Assembly (NCBI GenBank): GCA_910586865.1
Contig: CAJUIY010000009.1
Coordinates: forward strand, 1 to 43,729
Source: an uncultured Bacilli bacterium
Lineage (GTDB): Bacteria; Bacillota_I; Bacilli_A; RF39; UBA660
Direction: 5' to 3'
Length of the DNA: 43,729 bases
Shown: piece after piece, positions 1 to 9,800 of the stretch
Numbering within the stretch: the first letter of the stretch is position 1
Layout: each line of letters starts with the position of its first letter
Translations under genes and position numbers: made by a program
The notes under the pieces: generated by a model
Seen by the model: only the letters and a program-made list of their open reading frames with translations
Databases searched by the model: none
Told to the model about the DNA's origin: nothing

Positions 1-70
1 AGAAAGAATCAATCAAATAGATTAATAATTTCTATAAGATTGATTATACGAGGAAAGTGGAATAGGAGAG

Positions 71-184
71 ATGAAGAAAATTTTAAATAGTTGGAAAATA
101 TCGGATATTACAAAATCTTTCTTAGAGTATAGTAATCATGAGTATGAAGGAAATGTTTCTCCTGTTTATAGGAAAAAGAAATAA
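71..184 (+). CDS. possible 37-residue small protein
   Basis: An ATG at 71 follows a good Shine-Dalgarno (TAGGAG at 63-68) and opens 37 codons ending at TAA 182-184. The peptide is lysine-rich at both ends and has no hydrophobic segment or known motif. A stop lies in frame upstream at 23-25, so it is not simply the tail of a longer gene in this window. The next gene has its own promoter overlapping the end of this ORF. It may be a real small protein or chance. Confidence 0.25.
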   Translation: MKKILNSWKISDITKSFLEYSNHEYEGNVSPVYRKKK

Positions 185-189
185 TTTTA

Positions 190-217
190 TTTACAAAAGC
201 ATAATAAATGTTATAAT
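190..217 (+). promoter_or_regulatory. sigma-A promoter for the 172-residue membrane protein
   Basis: TTTACA (190-195), a 16-bp spacer and TATAAT (212-217), with the extended TG at 209-210. It lies 26 bp before the ATG at 243, just behind the Shine-Dalgarno. This supports the internal ATG 243 as the true start, because the longer frame from 138 would begin upstream of the promoter. Confidence 0.6.
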
Positions 218-242
218 ACAAAATAAGAAAAGAGGAAGCCAA

Positions 243-761
243 ATGAAAAAAGAAAAATTAGAGATTACTAAGAATAATTATGAGGGTTATACCAAATTAT
301 ATGATACCTACTTTTTTGATAAAAAGGATGAGCCTAGAATATATAAAGCTATCTTAGGCGGTGTTTTTATGTTAGGTATTGGTTTCTGTGGAGTTATTTT
401 TTCTCCAGTACCATTATTATTTAGTGCAGTATTACCTTTATCTATTGGTCTAACGATTGGTTCTGTTCGTGATATTATTTTAGAAAAGCAAGATGAGCTG
501 AAAAAACAATATCCTGATTTGAATTACAAAATTCCAAAGCAAGAATTAGAAGAATCTTTAAAAGAGGTTGGAATTGTAACAAAAGACGATTATGGGTATC
601 CAAGTGTTGACGTTACAAGGTTTGAAGAAACATTGCAAAAATTCGAAGAAGAAAAAGAAAAGCATTTCATGGATCAAAGTAGAAATTATTCCTCTTTCGA
701 AGATAGAAATAATCCTAAAAGGGAAGCGAACAAAGTACTTGTAAAAAAAAAGAAGAATTAA
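243..761 (+). CDS. unknown two-TM membrane protein, 172 residues
   Basis: I do not recognise a family. The start at 243 follows AGAGGAAG at 230-237 and lies downstream of a promoter at 190-217. The N-terminal 34 residues are charged and end in a basic/acidic patch. Two hydrophobic segments around residues 36-53 and 57-73 form a likely membrane hairpin, joined by a proline turn (SPVPLL). The remaining 100 residues are strongly charged, with a Glu/Lys-rich, probably helical stretch, and the protein ends in a lysine tail. The charged ends suggest both termini are cytoplasmic. It is a single-gene unit closed by the terminator at 761-789. Confidence 0.75.
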   Translation: MKKEKLEITKNNYEGYTKLYDTYFFDKKDEPRIYKAILGGVFMLGIGFCGVIFSPVPLLFSAVLPLSIGLTIGSVRDIILEKQDELKKQYPDLNYKIPKQELEESLKEVGIVTKDDYGYPSVDVTRFEETLQKFEEEKEKHFMDQSRNYSSFEDRNNPKREANKVLVKKKKN

Positions 762-789
762 ATTAGTAGAAAATACTAATTTTTTTTTA
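761..789 (+). terminator. rho-independent terminator
   Basis: The inverted repeat AATTAGTA/TACTAATT around a short A-rich loop is followed by a run of T. It overlaps the stop codon of the preceding gene. Confidence 0.8.
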
Positions 790-804
790 AATTTTGAAAA
801 AAAA

Positions 805-833
805 ATGACAAAATGGTACAAATATTGTATAAT
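805..833 (+). promoter_or_regulatory. sigma-A promoter of the giant surface protein gene
   Basis: ATGACA (805-810), a 17-bp spacer and a perfect TATAAT (828-833). Transcription would begin near 840, giving a leader of about 27 nt before the ATG at 867, with GTGGAG at 851-856 as Shine-Dalgarno. Confidence 0.75.
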
Positions 834-866
834 AAAAATAGAATGGTAGAGTGGAGTTAGTAAGGT

Positions 867-3800
867 ATGAGAAAGAATAAAGGTTTTTATTTAAATTCTA
901 TTAGTTTTCTATATCAAAAAGTATATCTTTTCGTTATTATATTTTTTGTACTTTTTGTGTGTTTTAATAAAATAGATGTGGAAGCAGAAGGAGAAAATAA
1001 AGAATTTAGTTATACAGGTGAGTATCAGGAATATGTTGTTCCAAAAGATGGTATCTATAAGATTCAACTTTGGGGAGCACAAGGTGGAAATTATGATTCC
1101 ACTTTGTTTGGTGGATATGGAGGATATACCTCTGGTAATGTGAAATTAAAAAAAGGAGAAAAATTATATTTTTATGTTGGAGGACAGCCTTCTTCGAATC
1201 AGTGGAATTATACTGGTGGATGGAATGGAGGAGGAAATACTCCTTCTGGAAAAGATAAAGATGGTAGAGCAGGAGGAGGAGCTACGGATGTTAGAACGGA
1301 AAAAACTTCTACTCCCGCTGTTTGGAAGGAAACAAAATCTTTAGCCTCTCGTATTATGGTTGCTGGAGGTGGTGGCGGAGCTGCTTACGAAAGTTCTTCT
1401 AGATGGCTATCAAATGGTGGAAATGCAGGAGGAATTAACGGTTTTGAACCAAATTACATAGGAAGTAGTTCTGCTGGACATTATGGCACTGGTGGTACTC
1501 AAACAGCTGGTGGCTATACTGTTGCTGCTCCAACCAATGCTACTGCTATTGGTGTTTTTGGTGCTGGTGGTAATGGTATCAATACGGATGGAGGTGCTGG
1601 TGGTGGTTCTGGTTGGTATGGTGGAGGAGGATCTTATACCTGTTCTGGGGGTGGAGGAGGCTCTTCTTATGTCTCAGGACATAATGGATGTATTGCTGTT
1701 ACTAGTGATGGTTCTCCAATTAATACGAAAAAAGTAACCCAAAATCAATCTTATTCTTGGACTAATTATGTTTTCTTTGATACCAAAATTGTGGATGGTG
1801 CTGGTTACTCATGGACTAATATTCGAGATACGAAAACAGACCAACCAACTCATGATGGCTCTGCAACGCAATCAGGAAATACAGGAGATGGATATGCGAA
1901 AATCACTTATGTTAGAGAGTTATCTAATGACAATAGTTTAACAGATATTACGGCAACGGAGGGTATACTTTCTCCTAGCTTTTCTTCTACTACCTATGAG
2001 TATGATTTAGTAATGGATAAAGAAAAAACAGAAACAGAAATTTCTGCTACTTTATCTGATGCTTTCGCTTCTTTAACAGGGGATGGAAAATTTAGTATTA
2101 GATATAACGAAGAAAAATTAGTAGAACTTTCTGTTACTAGTGAAAGCGGATTAGTACAAGTTTATCGCATTCATTTAAAACGAGCTCGATTAAATTCTGG
2201 AGAACATTCCTCAAAGCTTGCTGAATTATTTTTGAATATGGAAAAAAGTAATTTGGATTTGATTTTGAATCCTGCTTTTAGTTCTGATACTACGAATTAT
2301 TCGATTGAAATTGCGCCCAATGCCTTAAGTGTTGCGGTAGATGCCGTTGCATATGATAGCGAAGCGACTATTAAAATAGAAGGTAACGAATTAATTATTA
2401 ATGATACTGGTAATATTACCATAACCGTATCGGAACCAAATAGTTCGGATACGGTCTATACGATTTCTTATACTCGAGGAGAAAAACCAAAAGAAGAATA
2501 TACTTATAATTATACAGGAGGATATCAGACTTTTATTGCTCCGACAAGGGGAAAATACAAAATAGAACTTTGGGGTTCCCAAGGAGCAAATCTAGGAAGC
2601 CGTTTAGGAGGAAAAGGTGCTTATACAAGTGGTGATATTGTTCTAAATAAAGGTGATACTTTATATATCTATGTTGGAAACAACACCTTTCATTCCTATA
2701 ATCATTCCTTTAATGGTGGGGCTATGGGAACTTCCACAGGTGCTTTTGGTGGAGGTTCTACGGATATTCGTCTAGAAAAAAATGATGATTGGGATGATTT
2801 CTATTCGAAAGCATCTCGTATTATGGTTGCTGCCGGAGGAGGAGGGGCCAATCTATGGTCTTATGGAAGTGATGGAGGAGCTGCTGGAGGTTTGTATGCC
2901 TATGACTATCCTTATTTTGCTACTGGAAGTTGGGGATATACATTAAATACTGGTGGTACTCAAACCTCTGCTGGATTAGGTTTTTATTCTTCTAATAAAG
3001 GAAAACATGGACAGCCAGGCGGATTCGGTTATGGTGGTACTGGTCACACTTCATCAGGATATGGTGGCGGAGGAGGTTCTGGCTACTATGGTGGTGGTGG
3101 CGGCGGTGATGGAGGTCCAATGACTTCCTCAGGAATGGGAGGATCTTCTTACATTTCTGGTCACCCTGGATGTGATTCCATAGACGAAAGTTCTTCACCA
3201 GGTGCACGCATTCATACTGGTGAAAGTGTGCATTATTCAGGAAAATATTTTGAGAATACTGTTATGATTGATGGTTTAGGATATCGTTGGAAAACAGCAA
3301 ATTCAGACCCAAAATATAATGCAGCAGGATCCAATGGTGAGCATGCTGTGTTAGCTAGTGGACAGTATGAAGGGCAACCAACACATGATGGTACGAAGAA
3401 GGTAGAAGGAAATGAGGGAAATGGCTTTGCTAAGATTACACCACTATTCTTAAAATCTCAAAATAACTATTTAAATAGTATCACCTCGGATGTAGGTGTT
3501 TTATCTCCAACTTTTTCTCCTACCCAATTTGAATATGATTTGGTATTAGAAAAAGAACAAAGATATGTAACAATCGATGCCGAAGTAGCCGATAACACCG
3601 CTACGGTTACTGGTACTGGAAAAAGAAAAATAAAATATACCCATCCGCAGACAGTAGAACTTTCAGTTACTAGTGAAAGTGGTGATATTAGAGTATATAG
3701 AGTAAATATTAAAAGAGATGAGCTAAAGAGTGGAGAACATTCTTCGAAACTTGCAGATTTGGATTTTGTAGTAGATTCGAACGCTGTTGAACCTATTTTG

Positions 3801-6800
3801 AAACCAGATTTTCATTCGAATACTTTTGATTATACAGTAGAGATTTCACCAGATGCTCTTGATTTAACATTAGATGCTATTCCATTTGATTCCGAAGCTA
3901 CCGTTAAAATCGAAGGAAACCGATTATTAATTGGAAATGAAGGACAAATAACAATAACCGTAACAGAACCAAATTGTTCTGATACCATATATACGATTTC
4001 TTATAGACGTGGCGTTATGCCAGACTCAGAATATACTTACGAATCAACAGGAGATTATCAAGTGTTTACCGCACCGACAAGAGGAAAATATCGTTTTGAA
4101 CTTTGGGGCTCTCAAGGATCAAACTTAGGAAATTTTATTGGTGGAAAAGGTGCCTATACGAAAGGCGATATTTTACTAGATACTGGTGAAAAACTATATA
4201 TTTATGTTGGAAATACTATAACGCACGGAAATTCCTTTAATGGTGGAGCTGTTGGTACTTCAGCTGGCTCTGGAGGAGGAGGAGCGACGGATATTCGTCT
4301 AACTCCTGGAGAATGGTATGATTTTAACTCCTTAAAAACACGTATTATGGTGGCAGCTGGAGGAGGAGGAGTTACTACTTGGTACTCTGGAAGTAATGGA
4401 GGAGCCGGTGGTGGATTATTCTCTTACGATGTACCATACTATGCAAGAGGTTCTTGGGGACTTGCTTTAAATACAGGTGCCACCCAAACGAGTGGTGGTG
4501 TTGGATTTAATAGTGCATCAGGAAGGCATGGAGGAAATGGAGTATTCGGAATTGGTGGTATTGGTCACACGTCATCAGGATATGGTGGCGGTGGTGGCGG
4601 AGGCTACTACGGAGGTTCTGGTGGTGGAGACGGTGGTCCAATGACTTCTTCTGGAAGTGGAGGATCATCTTATATCTCAGGACATCCAGGTTCGAACTCC
4701 ATTAGTAGTGATTCCACACAAAATAACATCAAACACTTAAATGATAATATCCATTATTCTGGAAAATATTTCGAAAATACGGAAATGATTGATGGATTAG
4801 GTTATCGTTGGGTTGATGCGACTTCTTCACCAAAATATACGCCAGCAGGATCGAATGGAGCAAATTCTATCTTAAGTGCTGGAGAATATACAGGTCAACC
4901 AACTTATGATGGAACTGGAATTCAAGATGGAAACTCGAATTATGGGCGTGCTAAAATAACTCCATTATTTACAAAGTCTAGAAATAATTATTTGCTAGAT
5001 TTAAAAACGAATTATGGAACATTTAACAAAGATTTTGACACCTTTGATAATAGTTATATCTTAACTTTAGATAAATATGAACAACATTTTACATTAGAAG
5101 GTGTATTGGCCGATTCCAATGCAACGGTAAAAGGTCTTGGAAAATATAAAATAGATCTTGGAGAGACTAAAATAATTGATATTGTGGTAACAGCACCAAA
5201 TGGTGAAGAAAGAACGTATCAAGTAACAGCAACAAGAGGAGCATTAGCACCAGGTGAACATTCTACTAAATTAGTATCTCTTGATTTAAATCATGGTAAG
5301 TATGATTTAGATCCAGAATTTATCAGTATTGTGACAGATTATACCATTGAAATACCACATAATAGAATGTCGATTGATGATATAGAAACAGAAACGTATG
5401 ATCCTGAAGCAAAAGTGGAAATAAAAGGAAATGAATATCTTAGCTTAGACGAAGATAATGAAATAACGATAACGGTTACGCATCCTTTAGTTGATACTAC
5501 AGTATATAAAATTAAGATTATTAGAGAACCTGAAGTGGGTCATCAAACCTTTACTTATCAATGTACAGGAGAGTATCAAGAATTCGTAGCTCCTGCCTCT
5601 ACTTATTATAAAATTAGAAATTGGGGTGCACGAGGTGGATACGGAAGAACAAACTGGTCATTAAGATATCGTGGTGGTTATGGTGCTTATACAGAAGGAG
5701 AGATTTACTTAAGAAAAGGTACGAAGTTGTATGTTTATGTAGGTTGTGAAGGAAAAGATAGTGCTTATACTTCCAGATTTGTTGGTGGCCCTGGTGGCTT
5801 TAACGGTGGTGCCAATGGTGGAGATGATACAAATCAAGATAGTGCTCCAGAACCTGGTGGCGGTGGTGGTGGAGCTACGGATATCCGTCTTACTCCATCA
5901 AAGAAATTAACAGGTTGGGATGAATTTGATAGTTTAAAATCTCGGATTATGGTCGCTGCTGGTGGTGGCGGAGGTCACTATTCTGATATTGGAGGTGCTG
6001 GAGGTACAATTAAAGGAACGATGGGATACAATACGAAACCAATTCCAAACCAAATCTCAGGCTATGCTTTTGGTTATGGTATGCCAGGAGGAAGTTGCTC
6101 TGATGGTTCAGGAGGAGCTGGAAGTGGCTACTATGGTGGTTATTCAGGAACAGGTTGTGGTCATTCTGGAGGTGGAGGTTCTTCCTTTGTCTCAGGATGC
6201 GAAGACTGTGTTGCCATTGATGAAAATTCAACGGATACTAATATCATAAGTAGTAATACAAATACCCATTATTCAGGATACAAGTTCGATCGAATTCAAA
6301 TGTTTTCAGGAGAAGAAGAACAACCAAATCCAACAGGCGGTTATCAACTAGGAAATAATGGAGATGGATATGCTATTATCGAAACCGCAAAACCTCGAAG
6401 TGAAAATAATTATTTAAAAGAATTAACAACAGATAAAGGAACACTAACTCCTGATTTTGATAAATTAAAGAAAAAATATACATTAAAACTTACTCCAGAA
6501 GATGATACTATTCATATAGGAGCAGTACCAGAAGATAAAGTGGCAGAAGTGACAGGAATTGGCGACTTAGATGTACCAGCAGGAAAGACAACTTTCCCAA
6601 TTACGGTAACTGCAGAAAATGGGGATATCAGGATTTATAATATCGAAGTAGAACGTGAAAAATCAGCTAATCCTTATCCAATTAACATAAAAATAGATGG
6701 TTTGATTCCTAATTTATGCGAAAAGAATAATCGGTATTGTAAACAAGATCAAGAATTTAATCCGGATACCCCTTCTTATACGATGGTTGTTCCAAGCAAA

Positions 6801-9800
6801 ATCCAAAAGGTAAAACTTGTTGTAGAAAAAGGACACAAATATCAAACGGTAAAAGGAGATGGAGAAGTTACTTTAGCCGATGATGTCAATACCTTTGTCG
6901 TAGAAGTTACTTCAGAAGATGGCAGTAAAGTAGCTACTTATACTTACACGATTATTAAAGATACTTCAGGAAATGCCAATATTGAAAAGTTAGAGGTACT
7001 AAATCCACCAACAGAAATCCATTTTGATCCAGATAAAACAGAATATTACTTCTCTATTCCAAATACCTATACGAAATTAGAATTAAATGTGGTATTAGAA
7101 GATCAAAAGGCAACTTATCAAGTAATTGGTAACGAAAATTTTAAAACAGGATTAAATGTAGTAGAGATAGTAGTAACTGCCTTAAATAAAGAAACAAAAA
7201 CTTATACTCTCAATGTATACCGAGAACAAAGTGGGAATACGTTCTTAAGTAGTTTAGAAGTAAGCAATGATACAGAAATTTTTGATTTAAATCCAAAATT
7301 TAATAAAATCATTTCAAATTATACAGTAAATGTAGGAAATGAGATTGATGAAGTAAATATTATTGCAACTCCTGAACATAGTCTTACTACAATAACAGGA
7401 GCAGGAACAAAAAGTTTAAAAATTGGAACCAATACTTTTAATATTACTTCTACTTCAGAAGACGGGTCTATACAAGTTTATGAAGTAGTGATTATCCGGG
7501 CAAAAAATTCGGATGCTACTTTAAAGAAATTAGAGGCATTAGAAGGTAGCCTGTCCCCTAATTTCCAAAGTAACAATTTTGAGTATAACCTAGAAGTAAG
7601 TGCGGGTGTTACTAGTCTAAATCTAGATGTAGAAACAACGGTTCCTACTTCAAAATATAAAATAACAGGTAATTACGGATTCCAAATCAATACAGATAAT
7701 ATAGTAAATATTACGGTAACAGCAGAAGATGGAACTACCAATGTTTATAAACTTCATGTTAAGAGAAATGCCGCAACAAATAATTATTTAAATTACTTAA
7801 ATACAGATTGTTATAATCTTACTAGTGAATTTAATAAGGAATTAGAAGAATATAACATAACAGTAGGAAGTAATATTACAACGATTAAAGTAAGTGCCAC
7901 ACCAGAAGATTCTTCTGCAACGGTTTCTGGTACAGGAATTTACAATTTAAAGACGGGACTTAATGAGATTAGTATTGTAGTAACGGCAGAGGATGGCTCT
8001 ACTAGAACTTATATGGTTAAAGTAGAAAAAGAAGCAAGTAATAATAACTATCTATCTTCGCTTACTACAAATAGTACCGTAGCATACTCACCAACTTTTG
8101 TTAAAACTTGCTTTGCTTATACGATGACAGTTGGAGCAGATGTCGATAAACTTACTGTTCTTGGTGTTAGTGAAGATCAAAAAGCTAGTGTGATTGGAAA
8201 TGGGGAATACACTTTAAAAACAGGAAGTAATAATATTGAAATTACGGTGAAAGCCGAAAATGGGGATACCCAGGTATATCGATTAACAGTTACCAAAGAA
8301 GCTTCTAATAATGCAAATCTTAGTATGATTATTGCCAAAGAAAGTGTATTAGATCCAGCTTTTGAAAAGAATAAAACAGAGTATGAACTAAAAGTAATTG
8401 AAAGTGTTACAAGTCTTACTTTAACGATTACGAAAGAAGATCCAAAATCCACTTACGAAGTAATTGGTAACGAAAACTTTGAAATAGGAGATAATGCAGT
8501 AACCATTCGAGTGACGGCAGAAGATGGCACAACAAAAGATTATCATTTAACTGTTGTCAGACAAGAAGCAGGAACAACCAGTAATCGGTTAATTAATCTT
8601 GAGGTTAATCAAGGAACTCTTGATCCGCCTTTTGATTCAGATACCAATTATTATGAAGTGGAACTTCCAAATAATATTACAACTATCACTTTAAGTGGGG
8701 AATTGGAAGATAAGAATGCAACGGTGACTGGGTTTGCCGACTATAGTTTAAATGTTGGCCAAAACGTATTAAGTGTTGCTGTAACTTCTGTGGAAGGCGT
8801 TATAAGATACTATCAAGTAGTAGTCACTAGAAAAGAAGTAGATGAAGCAAGACTGGCTAGTTTACAAATTGCAGATACCACATTGAATCCAAGTTTTGAT
8901 AAAGATACTTTTGAATATACTCTTGTCGCAACCGAACCACAATTAACGATTCAAGCGGTTCCACTAGATAGTGATGCAACGGTAGAGATTATTGGTAATA
9001 AAGATTTAAAATTAGGTTCGAATCAAGTAATCGTTCGGGTAACAGCAAAAGATAAGAAAACAACCAAAGATTATATTTTAAATGTTAATCGTAGTAAATC
9101 GATTAATAATAATCTAAAATCATTGAAAGTAGATGGAACAACTATTTCTCCTGTTTTTGAGAAATCAACTACTTTATATACAGCAACCGTTGGTAGTGAG
9201 GTAAATACTCTTCAAATCGAAGCTATACCAGAAAATTTACTTGCTCAGGTAAGAGGTGATGGTGAGGTTACCTTAACGCCTGGAGTAAACAATATTGAAA
9301 TTGAAGTAGAAAGTGAAGCTGGAACGAAGAAGATTTATACTATTGTAGTAACAAGAGAAGCAAGTAGTAATAATTACCTAGAGTCTCTTACTACTTCTAG
9401 TGGAACGCTAAATCCAACTTTTGCAAAAGAAACCAACGATTATGTAGTAGTGGTTCCTTATGAAGTAGATGATATTTTAGTCGATGGAAAAGCAGAAGAT
9501 ACGAAAGCAAAAGTATCTGGTTTTGCTAAATATTCTTTGAATGTTGGTATTAATAATATTGATATTACAGTGACAGCCGAGGATGGCTCTACTAATACGT
9601 ATAAATTAAAAGTTAGAAGAGAGCAATTAGTTAGTTCAAAATTACAAAGTTTGAGTGCTAAGAGTTATTCATTTACACAAATCTTTAATAAAGAAGTATT
9701 TGATTATAATCTATCCGTAGATAGTGAAGTGGATTCTCTTGTATTAAATATTGTACCAGAAGATCCAAATGCTACTTATCGTGTGGTAGGAAATAGCGAC

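Noticed and set aside
1483..1737. Hydrophobic ORF in another frame of the glycine-rich region
   Set aside because: GGT/GGA glycine runs read as Val, Leu and Met in other frames. It has no start signal and lies wholly inside the giant gene, as do the other shadow frames.
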